NCBI RefSeq assembly: GCF_004123805.1
Contig: NZ_RWJX01000001.1
Location: 1 to 64,000, forward strand
From: Cellulomonas endophytica
GTDB lineage: Bacteria > Actinomycetota > Actinomycetes > Actinomycetales > Cellulomonadaceae
Length of the DNA stretch: 64,000 nt
Direction of reading: 5' to 3'
Made by a program: the position numbers and the translations under genes. This document shows positions 26,632 to 35,052 of this stretch, piece by piece. A model generated the notes under the pieces. It was given only the letters and a program-made list of their open reading frames with translations, was not told the origin of the DNA and searched no databases. Position 1 is the first letter of the stretch. Each line of letters begins with the position of its first letter.

Positions 26632-28404
26632 CTACAGGGCAGCCAGCTCCCGCTCGAGGTCCGCCAGCCCGAGCGAGCCGAGCCCGAGCGCCGCCGAGTG
26701 CCACGCCCGCAGGTCGAAGGCCTCCCCCGCCGCCCTCCGCCGCGCCCGGGCCGCCGCACGGCCGGCGAGCCAGGCCCGCTCGCCGAGCTTGTAGGCCACC
26801 GCCTGCCCCGGCCAGCCCAGGTAGCGCGTGACCTCGCTGGCCACGAACGCCGACGAGGAGCCGGACCGCTCGCCCAGGAAGGCCAGGCCGCGGCCCGCCG
26901 TCCACCGTGCGCCGTCCTCGCCGCGCACCGGCAGGCCGAGGTGCATGCCGGTGTCGACCACGACCCGCACGGCCCGCAGCCGCTGCCCGTCGAGGTACCC
27001 CAGCCGCTCGCCGGCGTCCCGCAGGCGGCCGAGCTCGTCCATGAGGCGCTCGGCGTACAGGGCCCAGCCCTCCGTGGTGGCGGGCACGGAGCCGACGCTC
27101 ACCTGGAAGCGGGAGAGCTCCCCGGCGCGGTGCGCCCAGCGCCCGAGCTGGAGGTGGTGGCCGGGGACGCCCTCGTGGTACCAGGTGCTCACCAGGTCCC
27201 ACGTCGGGAACCGGGTGCGGCCGAGCGTCGGCAGCCACGTGCGGCCAGGACGGGCGAAGTCCAGCGAGGGCCGGGTGTAGTACGGCGCGGCCGCCGACCC
27301 CGGGGGCGCGATCATCGCCTCCACGCGGCGGACGGGGGCCGGGACGTCGACGACCGTCCCGTCGAGCTCGGCGATCGTGCGGTCCATCAGGTCCTGCAGC
27401 CAGGCGCGCACCGCGTCCTCGCCGTCGACGGCCGGGCCGTGCTCCGCGAGGTGCGCGGCCGCCTCCGCCGGCGTGGCGCCCGGGCGCAGCACCCGGCCCG
27501 CCTCCTCGTCCATCTCCGCCTCGATGCGGGCCAGCTCCTCCCACCCCCAGGCGTGCGCCTCGTGGGGGTCCACCTGCGCCCCGAGGTGCTGCCGCGCCGC
27601 CAGCGCCCACCGCTCCGCGCCGACGCCGTCCGGGACGTCCGCGACGGCGGGGCGGTACGCCGCGGCGAGCCAGTCCCGCAGGCCGGCGACCGCACCCGTC
27701 GCGGCGGCCGCGCCGCGCTCGAGGTCGCGGCGCAGGGCCTCCGGCACGCTCCCGGCGGCCCCGGCCACGAGGTCGGCGTACCAGCCGGCGCCGGACCCGT
27801 CCGCCCCGCCCCGACCGGCGCCCGGCAGCCAGGCCGACAGCTGCGCGACGACCGCGTCCGCCTGCCGCGACGCGCTCACGTGGCCCGTCGCGAGGCCGTG
27901 CTCGAGGCCGGCGCGCACGGAGGCGGCCGCCTCGGGCACGCGCGCCAGCCGCCGGGCGACGACCGCCCACTCGTCGGGGGTGCTGCGCGGCATGAGCAGG
28001 AAGACGCCCTGGAGGGTGCCGACGGGCGAGCCGATGGGTCGCAGGTGCGCGAGGTCCTCGCCGGCCTCGTGCAGGGCCAGCGCCGTCCCGAGCCGCTCGC
28101 GCAGGAGGGTCCCGCATCGGCGGTCGTCGTCGTCGGGTCCGGTCGTGGACCCCTCCGACGAGGCCCCGCCGCCGGGGAGGCCGTCGAGCTCGGCCAGCGC
28201 CGCCCGGGCCGCCGCCGCCCGGGCCGCGAAGCCGTGCCACGACAGGTCCGGGAGCCCGTCCTCGTCGGGCCGCGTCCCCAGCGCCGTGGCGACGGTGGGG
28301 TCCAGCCGCGCGAGCGTCTCGACCCAGCGGTCCGCCACGTCGCGGGCGCGACGCGCGCCCCCTCGGCCGTCCGTCCCCGCGGCCGCCACCCCGTGCTGCG
28401 TCAT
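26632..28404 (-). CDS. DUF885 family putative metallopeptidase-like protein
   Basis: This 590-residue soluble protein shows the DUF885 signature YHEGVPGHHLQ (an HExxxxHH-type metal site) followed about 30 residues later by TEGWALYAERL, supplying a likely third ligand. These resemble zinc peptidase sites, and the fold is mostly helical. No signal peptide is seen. Function is unproven for most of the family. The ATG start is 28404, and it ends 82 bases before the aldo/keto reductase start. Confidence 0.85.
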   Translation of the reverse strand: MTQHGVAAAGTDGRGGARRARDVADRWVETLARLDPTVATALGTRPDEDGLPDLSWHGFAARAAAARAALAELDGLPGGGASSEGSTTGPDDDDRRCGTLLRERLGTALALHEAGEDLAHLRPIGSPVGTLQGVFLLMPRSTPDEWAVVARRLARVPEAAASVRAGLEHGLATGHVSASRQADAVVAQLSAWLPGAGRGGADGSGAGWYADLVAGAAGSVPEALRRDLERGAAAATGAVAGLRDWLAAAYRPAVADVPDGVGAERWALAARQHLGAQVDPHEAHAWGWEELARIEAEMDEEAGRVLRPGATPAEAAAHLAEHGPAVDGEDAVRAWLQDLMDRTIAELDGTVVDVPAPVRRVEAMIAPPGSAAAPYYTRPSLDFARPGRTWLPTLGRTRFPTWDLVSTWYHEGVPGHHLQLGRWAHRAGELSRFQVSVGSVPATTEGWALYAERLMDELGRLRDAGERLGYLDGQRLRAVRVVVDTGMHLGLPVRGEDGARWTAGRGLAFLGERSGSSSAFVASEVTRYLGWPGQAVAYKLGERAWLAGRAAARARRRAAGEAFDLRAWHSAALGLGSLGLADLERELAAL

Positions 28405-28551
28405 GGTCGGACGGTAACAACAGGCCCCGCAGCGCCCGCCCGGCCTCACGGCGCCGCCGCCCGGGCCTCGTCACCTGGCGCCCGCGGGCCGCACCGGCCA
28501 CGCTGGAGCCAGCGCCGGCGGAGGGGCCGCGGGCGCCGGGGAGGTGCCACC

Positions 28552-28806
28552 GTGAGCGAGACCATGGGCACGGGCGGGTCGCCGGAGGCCGACGAGGCCG
28601 ACCGCCTCGACCAGGGCCGGGAGCAGGACGGCTCCCCCGCCGGCGGTCCCGGGGACCTGCCGGACGCCGAGGACCGGCCGGCGCTGCCCGAGGCGGGGGC
28701 CGACGACCTGCCCGACGCGCTCCCGGACGGCGCCGCGGAGGCGGACGCCCTCGAGCAGGCGCTGCCCGCGGGCGGTGACGGCGAGGACGAGCACCCTCGG
28801 GCCTGA
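28552..28806 (+). CDS. Small acidic hypothetical protein
   Basis: This 84-residue protein starts at GTG 28552, six bases after GGGGAGG. It is rich in Asp, Glu, Pro, Gly and Ala (DLPDAEDRPALPEAGADDLP in the middle), with no hydrophobic helix, and is probably disordered. I recognise no family. The strong ribosome-binding site and frame composition support it as a real gene. Confidence 0.6.
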   Translation: MSETMGTGGSPEADEADRLDQGREQDGSPAGGPGDLPDAEDRPALPEAGADDLPDALPDGAAEADALEQALPAGGDGEDEHPRA

Positions 28807-28939
28807 CGCGCCTGCAGCCAGGGGGCCCGTCCGTCCGTCCTCCGGGCACGGCCGCACGGGTCGGCGGCGCGGGTCATGATGGACGGGCCCCGCGGCGCCG
28901 CCCGCCGGGGCGCGCCCCACCGCACGAGGAGAGGTCACC

Positions 28940-29059
28940 ATGAGCACCGCCCCCGAGACCCAGCGCCCGCGGCCGTCCCGGCTCGGTGAGACGCCGGTGT
29001 ACGACGAGGTCGTCGCCGAGCGCGGCGAGCCCTTCGAGACGCGACCCTCCCGCCACTGA
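28940..29059 (+). CDS. 39-residue small protein
   Basis: The ATG lies six bases after a strong AGGAGAGG. The peptide starts MSTAPETQRPRPSRLGETPV and ends FETRPSRH; it is charged, Pro-rich and without membrane segments. The reading frame is closed by TGA at 29057. It stands between the acidic protein and the ketopantoate-reductase-like gene. Function unknown. Confidence 0.6.
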   Translation: MSTAPETQRPRPSRLGETPVYDEVVAERGEPFETRPSRH

Positions 29060-29119
29060 CGGCGGGCACGCCGCCCGGACGGTCCAGCGCCCGCCGCGCG
29101 GGCCTGCCAGACTCCCGCC

Positions 29120-30196
29120 ATGCCCCGCACCCCCGACCCCGGCGCGGCGAGCGCGCCCGTCACCGGCACGGGACCCGTGCCCGGGCCCGCACCGACCCCC
29201 CGGCGTCTCGTCGTCCTCGGTGCCGGCGCGGTCGGGCTCACGCTGGCGGCCCGCGCCACCGAGGCCGGGGTGCCCGTGCTCCTCGTCGCGCGGGGCGCGG
29301 CGCTCGAGCGCCTGCGCACCGCGCCCGTCCGCTACGCCGACCCCGACGGGGTGCGCGAGGTACGGGTGCCCGTCGCCGCCGAGGACGAGGTCGCCCTCGA
29401 GCCCTCCGACGTCCTGGTCCTCACCGTGAAGGCGCAGCAGGCCGAGGACGCGCTCACCGCGTGGGCCTACCGAGAGGTGGCAGGCGGCGGCCTCGGGGCC
29501 GACCTGCCGGTCGTGACCCTGCAGAACGGCCTCGACACCGAGCGGGCCGCCCTGCGCCGGTTCACCACCGTGCTCTCGGCCTCGATCCTCGTCCCCGCGC
29601 AGTCCTTCGCGCCGGGCGAGGTCGCCACGGCCGCCGCCGGGCCCGCGGCGGTCCTCACGCTCGGCCCGGCCGGGGCCGGCCCGCACCCGCCCGCGACGCA
29701 CGCGGCCCTGGCCGACGTGGCGGCGGCGCTCGTGGCCACCGGGTGCGCGGCGCACGTCGTCGAGGACGCGGCGCCGTGGAAGGCGCTCAAGCTGCTCGGC
29801 AACGTGCTCAACGGCGTCGAGGTCCTCGCCGGTGACGAGGACGCGCGCGCCGCCCTCGGCCGGGAGGTCGTCGAGGAGGCGCGCGCGGTGCTCGACGCGG
29901 CGGGCCTGGCGGTCGCGGACGGCGCCGAGCGCGAGCGGGCCGTCGGCGCCGTGCGCGTGCGCCGGACCGAGGGCTGGGAGCCGGGCCGCTCGTCGACCTT
30001 CCAGAGCTTCGCGCGCGGCGCGGCCAGCGTCGAGACCGACCACCTCAACGGCGAGGTCGTGCTGCTGGCCCGCCTCCACGGCGTGCCGGCCCCGCTCAAC
30101 GCGGCGCTGCAGCGCGTCCTCGGGCGGGCCGCCGCCCGCGGCGAGGGGCCCGGCAGCGCCACCGTCGCCGACGTGCGCGCCGCCGCGGCGGGCTGA
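29120..30196 (+). CDS. Ketopantoate reductase (PanE/ApbA) family protein
   Basis: This 358-residue protein has an N-terminal Rossmann fold with GAGAVGLTLAARA (about residues 33-45), a conserved VKAQQ segment and Asn in LQNGLD. The C-terminal helical domain carries WKALKLLGNVLNG, STFQSFARG and ETDHLNGEVV, the family's substrate-binding motifs. PanE reduces 2-dehydropantoate to pantoate with NADPH in coenzyme A synthesis, but many paralogues act on other 2-keto acids. It is placed 10 bases before a LacI regulator rather than near other pan genes, which weakens a pantothenate role. Confidence 0.82.
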   Translation: MPRTPDPGAASAPVTGTGPVPGPAPTPRRLVVLGAGAVGLTLAARATEAGVPVLLVARGAALERLRTAPVRYADPDGVREVRVPVAAEDEVALEPSDVLVLTVKAQQAEDALTAWAYREVAGGGLGADLPVVTLQNGLDTERAALRRFTTVLSASILVPAQSFAPGEVATAAAGPAAVLTLGPAGAGPHPPATHAALADVAAALVATGCAAHVVEDAAPWKALKLLGNVLNGVEVLAGDEDARAALGREVVEEARAVLDAAGLAVADGAERERAVGAVRVRRTEGWEPGRSSTFQSFARGAASVETDHLNGEVVLLARLHGVPAPLNAALQRVLGRAAARGEGPGSATVADVRAAAAG

Positions 30197-30206
30197 GGAC
30201 GGGCGG

Positions 30207-31286
30207 ATGGTGACCCTCCAGGACGTCGCGCGCGCCGCCGGCGTCTCGCCGATGACGGTGTCGAACGTCGTGAACGCCCGGGTCCCCGTCCGCCCCGAGA
30301 CCCGCGAGCGCGTCCTCGCCGCCGTCGAGACGCTCGGCTACCGCGTCAACGGCGCCGCGCGGAACCTGCGCGCCGGACGGACCGGCACCATCGCCCTCGC
30401 GGTGCCCGACCTCGACCGCCCGTACTCCGGCCAGCTGGCGGACCGCGTCGTGCACGCGGGCCGGCGGCGGGGGCTGCGCGTGGTCGTGGAGGTCACCGGG
30501 GCCCGGCGGGAGGACGAGCTGGACGCCATCGCCCTCTCGCGCGTGCGCCTGCACGACGGGGTCATCGTCAGCGCCGTCGGGCTTCGGCCGGAGGACCTCC
30601 GGCTCCTGCCGCTGTCCGGGCCCGTGGTGCTGCTCGGCGAGCGCGTGCTCGACGCCCGCGTGGACCACGTCGGCATGCCGAACGTCGCCGGGGCCCGGGC
30701 GGCCGTGGAGCACCTGCTCGCCACGGGCCGGCGGCGGGTGGCCGTCGTGGGCGCGCCGCCGGAGGCCGTGGCGGGCGCCGGCCGTGCGGGCGACCCGCAC
30801 GACGCGGCCGCGAGCGGGACCCCGCTGCCCGCCGACGCCGACGCCGGGCACCCCCGTGGCGAGGGCTACCGGCAGGCGCTGGCCGCGGCCGGCCTCCCGG
30901 TGGACCCCGCGCTCGTGGTGCCGGCACCGGACTGGACGCTCGCCGGCGGGGCCGCCGCCGCGCGGGCCCTCCTGGCGGCGGCACCGGACGTCGACGGCGT
31001 GCTCGCCGTGACCGACACCCTCGCGCTCGGGGTCCTGCGCGGCCTCGCCGACGCCGGCCGTCGCGTGCCGCAGGACGTCGCGGTGGTCGGCTTCGACGAC
31101 GTCCTCGAGGCGTCCTACTCCGTGCCCCGGCTCAGCACCGTCGCGCCGGACCACGAGGAGATCGCCGAGACGGCGGTCGAGCTCCTCGTCGCCCGGATCG
31201 CGGAGACCGGCGTGCCGGCGCCGGCGCGGGACGTCACCAGCGGCTTCCGCCTCGTCGTGCGGGAGTCCTCCGCCCCTGCGGGCTGA
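30207..31286 (+). CDS. LacI-family transcriptional regulator
   Basis: This 359-residue repressor has the helix-turn-helix TLQDVARAAGVSPMTVSNVV and hinge AARNLRAGRTGTIALAVPD, then an effector domain (VDGVLAVTDTLALGVLRGLA, VAVVGFDDVLEASYSV). A Gly/Ala/Asp-rich insert near residues 190-215 is longer than usual. It starts at ATG 30207, 10 bases after the PanE-like gene, so the two are probably cotranscribed. The regulated genes are not evident. Confidence 0.9.
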   Translation: MVTLQDVARAAGVSPMTVSNVVNARVPVRPETRERVLAAVETLGYRVNGAARNLRAGRTGTIALAVPDLDRPYSGQLADRVVHAGRRRGLRVVVEVTGARREDELDAIALSRVRLHDGVIVSAVGLRPEDLRLLPLSGPVVLLGERVLDARVDHVGMPNVAGARAAVEHLLATGRRRVAVVGAPPEAVAGAGRAGDPHDAAASGTPLPADADAGHPRGEGYRQALAAAGLPVDPALVVPAPDWTLAGGAAAARALLAAAPDVDGVLAVTDTLALGVLRGLADAGRRVPQDVAVVGFDDVLEASYSVPRLSTVAPDHEEIAETAVELLVARIAETGVPAPARDVTSGFRLVVRESSAPAG

Positions 31287-31340
31287 GGGGCACGTCCGCG
31301 ACCCCGGGCCCCCGGGACGGCTGCCGTCAACCCCGCCGCG

Positions 31341-31862
31341 TCAGCGCGCCCGTGCCGCCGCGCGGAGGGGGAGCCGGTGCAGGGTCACGTCGTGCAGGGC
31401 GCCGTCCCTCGCGACGGCCGTCACGTAGGTGCAGGTCGGCTGGCGCCGCCGGTCGGTCGGCGAGCCGGGGTTGAGCAGCCGGAGCCCGCCGGGCGCGACC
31501 GTGTCCCACGGGATGTGGCTGTGCCCGAAGACGAGCACGTCCAGGTCGGGGTACCCCGCCGCGCACCGGGCCTCGCGACCCGTGGCCGGGCCCGTCTCGT
31601 GGACGACCCCGAGGCGCAGGCCGTCGACCTCCCGACGCCCCACCTCCGGGAGCCGGGCCCGCAGGTCCGGCCCGTCGTTGTTGCCCCAGCAGGCGAGGAG
31701 CTGCGGCGCCCGCCCGGCGAGGGCGTCGAGCAGCGCGACGTCCACCCAGTCGCCGGCGTGGACGACGAGGTCCGCGGCGTCGACCGCCTCCCAGACCTGC
31801 GGCGGCAGGTCACGGGCCCGTCGCGGCACGTGGGTGTCGGCGAGGAGCAGCAGGCGCGTCAC
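31341..31862 (-). CDS. YfcE-type metallophosphoesterase
   Basis: This 173-residue enzyme carries the calcineurin-like metal motifs in order: ADTH (Asp9, His11), HAGDW, CWGNND and FGHSHIPWD. It would hydrolyse phosphodiester or phosphomonoester bonds in the cytoplasm. The GTG start at 31862 lies 13 bases after the stop of the acyl carrier protein gene, with GAGG upstream. This places it last in the FkbH-ACP gene set. A role in that pathway is possible but not shown. Confidence 0.88.
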   Translation of the reverse strand: MTRLLLLADTHVPRRARDLPPQVWEAVDAADLVVHAGDWVDVALLDALAGRAPQLLACWGNNDGPDLRARLPEVGRREVDGLRLGVVHETGPATGREARCAAGYPDLDVLVFGHSHIPWDTVAPGGLRLLNPGSPTDRRRQPTCTYVTAVARDGALHDVTLHRLPLRAAARAR

Positions 31863-31875
31863 CGCGCGTCCCGCC

Positions 31876-32112
31876 TCAGGACGCCTTCCGCTCGACGATC
31901 CGCACGAGCTCGCCCACGTCCTGGATGGACCCCATCTCCGCGTCGCTGAAGGTGATGCCGAACCGGCTCTCCAGCGAGAACAGCACCGACAGGTGGGCCA
32001 GGGAGTCCCAGCCCTCCACGTCGCCCGCCGTGCTCGTGTCCTCCAGCTCGAGGTCCGGCTGGAGCAGCACGTCCCGGATCACCTCGTGGACGTCGTCGCG
32101 CACCGTGCTCAT
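31876..32112 (-). CDS. Stand-alone acyl carrier protein
   Basis: This 78-residue protein has the acyl carrier fold, with Ser37 in the GWDSLAH motif as the phosphopantetheine attachment site. It starts at ATG 32112 behind GAGAGGGAGAG. It is distinct from a fatty-acid ACP in context: upstream lie FkbH-like and hexapeptide acyltransferase genes, with no ketosynthase in view. It probably carries a small acyl unit such as glyceryl loaded by the FkbH-like protein. Confidence 0.92.
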   Translation of the reverse strand: MSTVRDDVHEVIRDVLLQPDLELEDTSTAGDVEGWDSLAHLSVLFSLESRFGITFSDAEMGSIQDVGELVRIVERKAS

Positions 32113-32200
32113 CGGCTCTCCCTCTCCCCGGTCCTGCTGCCTGTCCGCCCGGCTGCTGACTCGTCACCCGCGCCCGGTGCGGGGCGCGCCCGTGCTCTCC

Positions 32201-32218
32201 GGGGTGCCGGAGCACCCC
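32201..32218 (-). terminator. Hairpin after the FkbH-like gene
   Basis: GGGGTGC and GCACCCC form a perfect seven-base stem with loop CGGA, three bases after the FkbH-like stop codon. There is no T tract. It may attenuate rather than end transcription into the ACP gene. Confidence 0.5.
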
Positions 32219-32221
32219 GCC

Positions 32222-34162
32222 TCACGCCACCGCGGCGACCTGCGTCGCCCGGCGGACGGGCAGGTGCTCCGACCCGCGGGCCGCGTCCCGCCCGACGACG
32301 AGCTCCCACGTCTCCACGGGCCCGTGCTCGCCGGCCGGCGGCGCGGCGTCGACGTCGGGCCCGCCCTCGACCCGGACGAAGCCGGCCTCGGGGAGGATGC
32401 GCTGCGCCGGCGCGTTGCGCCCCGAGGGCACGAAGTGCGCCAGCACCCGCGCGAAGCCCTTCTCGCCCGCGTGCTCGACGAGGGCCGCCAGGAGCGCGCG
32501 CTCCGCCGTGCGGCCCAGCACCCGGCACGACATCACGAAGGTGTCGAGCCTGAGCGTCGTGCCGTCGGGCACCGCGACGACGGCGGCGACGAGGCCGTGG
32601 TCGTCGAACCGGTCCCGCACCCGCATCGCCCAGACGACGGCCCCCGGCGTCACCCCGAAGGCCTCGACGGCGGCCGTGCCGTGGCGCCGGCCCGTGAGGT
32701 TGAGCTGGTTCGTCTTGCCGATGAGCTGCACCACGCGCGCGAGGTTCGTCTCGGACAGGTCCTCCACCGTCGCCGTCATCCCGAGCGCGGCGAGGAACTC
32801 CTCCGGCGAGGCCGCGGACGTGCTCAGCCGCTGCGCCTCGTGCCGGGCGCGGTACTGCTCCGTGCGGCGGGCGTCCTCGGCCGTGAGGGCGACGGTCTGC
32901 AGCCCCGGGAAGCGCGCGAGGGCCGCCACGTACCCGCTGGGGTCCGGCGGCAGGTCCACGACGCCGACCTGCGGCAGCTCGTGCCGCATCCGCTCCCGCT
33001 CGGCCGGGTTGTCGTCGACGAGGACGAACGCCTCGAGGCCCAGGCCCAGCGTCGCCGCCATGGAGCGGACGGCGTCGGGCTTCGTGCCCCAGCCCGCCTC
33101 GAAGGCCACGAGGTCGTCGAGCCCGAGCACCATCTCCGGGTGCGCGCTGAACGGCCGGCGCGCCTCGTCGGGGTTGTTCTTCGTCGAGACCGCGAGCACG
33201 AGCCCGCGGCGCCGCAACGAGCGGACGTAGTGCTGGAAGGCGACGAACGCCTCCCCCGCCGGCGTCCCGCCGAGGGCGATGCCGCCGAGGCCGTCCTCAC
33301 CGACGACACCGCCCCACAGCGTGTTGTCGAGGTCGAGCACGACGACCTTGCGCGAGAGCCCCAGCGCGGCGGCGGCGACGTCCGTGAGCCGAGCGGCCAG
33401 CGCGCCGACCGCCCCGAGGCCGACGGCGTGCTTCGCGGCGAACCAGTAGCGGCTGTCGGCCCACACCCGCGCGCCGACCTCGGCCGCCACCGCCTCGGCG
33501 TCGACGAGGTGCACGCCCGCGGGTGCGGCGTCGGCCAGGCGGAGGTTGAGCTCGCGCACGAGGCGGCGACGGGCCCCCGGCAGGACCGCGCCGAGGTCGC
33601 CCAGCGCGTCGTCGGGGGCCGGCACGAAGGTCGCCTGGACCACCGTGGCGCCCGACCGCTCCCGGAGCGGCCGCCACAGCCCCGTCCACCGCGCCACCTC
33701 GGCCGCCAGGTCGGCCTCGGGGTCCTCCGACAGCTCCGGCAGGTGCAGCTCGCGGGCGTCCACGACGAGCAGCACCACGTCCGGGGCCGCCGCGTAGAGC
33801 TCGGAGGCCGGGTCGACGACCGCGGCCTCGTACGTGCGGTAGCCGGTCTCGACGGTCGTGGCCGCCAGCCCGTGCGCGAGCGCCGCGACGCGGACGGCGG
33901 CGGCGAGCTGCCCGCTCGTGTGGCTCGACACGACCGCCACCGTCGCCTCGCGGCGGGCCCAGCCCGCCACCGCCCCGTCCGCCCGCAGCCGGGCCAGGAG
34001 GCGGTCGGCGCCGGAGGTCTGCCGCAGGTCGGGCCGGCCCTGCGCGAGCCGCGCCAGCACGTCGAGCGCGGCGGCGCCCCGGCCCGCGCGCTGGTGCTCG
34101 AGGGCGGTGGCCAGCGGCTCGGCCGCGACGCCCGTCGTGGTGGTGCCGTGGTCGGTGCTCAC
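32222..34162 (-). CDS. FkbH-like HAD-IIIC protein with N-terminal SGNH-like and C-terminal GNAT regions
   Basis: In this 646-residue protein a region resembling an SGNH-type fold (about 70-260) precedes a HAD-IIIC domain with DLDNTLWGGVVGED (Asp277 and Asp279 catalytic) and STKNNPDEA. The C-terminus (about 490-640) looks like a GNAT acyltransferase (TNQLNLTGRR, RDRFDDHGLV). FkbH proteins take 1,3-bisphosphoglycerate and load a glyceryl group on an ACP. The GTG start overlaps the acyltransferase stop by four bases (GTGA). With the ACP downstream this suggests a glyceryl-ACP supply, here in a polysaccharide island rather than a polyketide cluster. Confidence 0.88.
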   Translation of the reverse strand: MSTDHGTTTTGVAAEPLATALEHQRAGRGAAALDVLARLAQGRPDLRQTSGADRLLARLRADGAVAGWARREATVAVVSSHTSGQLAAAVRVAALAHGLAATTVETGYRTYEAAVVDPASELYAAAPDVVLLVVDARELHLPELSEDPEADLAAEVARWTGLWRPLRERSGATVVQATFVPAPDDALGDLGAVLPGARRRLVRELNLRLADAAPAGVHLVDAEAVAAEVGARVWADSRYWFAAKHAVGLGAVGALAARLTDVAAAALGLSRKVVVLDLDNTLWGGVVGEDGLGGIALGGTPAGEAFVAFQHYVRSLRRRGLVLAVSTKNNPDEARRPFSAHPEMVLGLDDLVAFEAGWGTKPDAVRSMAATLGLGLEAFVLVDDNPAERERMRHELPQVGVVDLPPDPSGYVAALARFPGLQTVALTAEDARRTEQYRARHEAQRLSTSAASPEEFLAALGMTATVEDLSETNLARVVQLIGKTNQLNLTGRRHGTAAVEAFGVTPGAVVWAMRVRDRFDDHGLVAAVVAVPDGTTLRLDTFVMSCRVLGRTAERALLAALVEHAGEKGFARVLAHFVPSGRNAPAQRILPEAGFVRVEGGPDVDAAPPAGEHGPVETWELVVGRDAARGSEHLPVRRATQVAAVA

Positions 34163-34788
34163 GCGGTCTCCTCCGGCGTCGTGCGGGCGCGGACCACGCG
34201 CGGCGGCTGGGCCAGCACCGTGGCCCCCGCCGGCACGTGCGTCATGACGACCGCGTTCGGTCCGATCGTGGCGCCGTCGCCGATGCGCACGGCCCCCACG
34301 ACGACGCAGCCCGCGCCCAGGGACACCCCCCGCCCGACCTGCGGCGCCTGCTGGGCGAACGTCGCCCGGTCCCCGCTGCCCGCGCCGAGCGAGACGCCCT
34401 GGCGCAGCACGCAGTCGTCGCCGATCGCGGCGAAGGGGTGGACGACGATGCCGTGCTGGTGCGCGACCCGCACGCGGCGCCCGAGGCGGACGGTGCGCGG
34501 GATCTGGATGCCGTACACGTTCCGCACGAGCAGCCACGCCAGCTTGTGCGCCCGCAGCGCCGGCCCCCGCAGGACGGCCGCACCGCCCCCCGCGTCCAGC
34601 CAGACCCCCACCCGGTGCAGCGCCACCGCGTGGAACCCCGGCGTCAGCGGCCCCGTGCTGTTCGTCCGGCGGTCCTCCCGGAGCAGCTCGACGAGCTCGC
34701 CCACCGACCGCGGCACGGGCTGCTCGCCCGTGACGGCCGGCACCCGTCCTGCCGCGCCCGTGCCCGCCGTCCCCGCCTGCGTCGTCAT
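34159..34788 (-). CDS. Serine-acetyltransferase-like hexapeptide acyltransferase
   Basis: This 209-residue protein has a helical N-terminus (SVGELVELLREDRRTNS) and a left-handed beta-helix made of hexapeptide repeats (GIVVHPFAAIGDDCVLRQG, then GAGCVVVGAVRIGDGATIGP). It resembles CysE-type serine O-acetyltransferases, but such proteins in polysaccharide clusters often acylate sugars. The ATG start at 34788 follows a run of G. It leads the leftward unit with FkbH and ACP, so the donor could be an acyl-ACP; that is inference. Confidence 0.82.
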   Translation of the reverse strand: MTTQAGTAGTGAAGRVPAVTGEQPVPRSVGELVELLREDRRTNSTGPLTPGFHAVALHRVGVWLDAGGGAAVLRGPALRAHKLAWLLVRNVYGIQIPRTVRLGRRVRVAHQHGIVVHPFAAIGDDCVLRQGVSLGAGSGDRATFAQQAPQVGRGVSLGAGCVVVGAVRIGDGATIGPNAVVMTHVPAGATVLAQPPRVVRARTTPEETA

Positions 34789-34820
34789 GGCCCCGCCCCC
34801 CTCCGGCTCGTGACACGGCG

Positions 34821-34842
34821 ATGCTAGGACGACGCCCGTCCG
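34821..34842 (-). promoter_or_regulatory. Candidate promoter of the acyltransferase-FkbH-ACP unit
   Basis: On the minus strand CGGAC (34842-34838) is followed after 11 bases by TAGCAT (34826-34821). The same arrangement occurs upstream of the cytidylyltransferase gene and, with 12 bases, the FMN dehydrogenase gene. TAGCAT is a plausible -10 about 33 bases before the ATG. No normal TTGACA is seen at -35. Confidence 0.5.
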
Positions 34843-34895
34843 ATTTGGGCGGTTTTGCCCGGGTGAGTTTCGGGCCACCCGAGGGTTGCTCGTCC

Positions 34896-34912
34896 GGGTG
34901 ACGACGTCACCC
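34896..34912. promoter_or_regulatory. Perfect GGGTGACG/CGTCACCC inverted repeat
   Basis: The 17 bases GGGTGACGACGTCACCC are a perfect inverted repeat with a one-base centre, too tight for an RNA loop and so more like a protein-binding site. Single GGGTGA words lie at 34861 and 34931. The rest of the 264-base gap up to 35053 shows no gene. Confidence 0.5.
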
Positions 34913-35052
34913 GCACGGCCCGCACCCGGACGGGTGATCCTGCTCCGCGCCCGGCAGTGCCGCCGGGCCGGCCCGAGGACGACGACGCCCCCGCCGAGCG
35001 GCTCGCAGGGAGCCGCCCGACGGGGGCGCGGTGCCGGCCGGGGCCGGACGTG

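Noticed and set aside
29120-30196. Firm panE assignment
   Set aside because: The family motifs are present, but the gene sits with a LacI regulator and not with other pantothenate genes, and the family has many paralogues.
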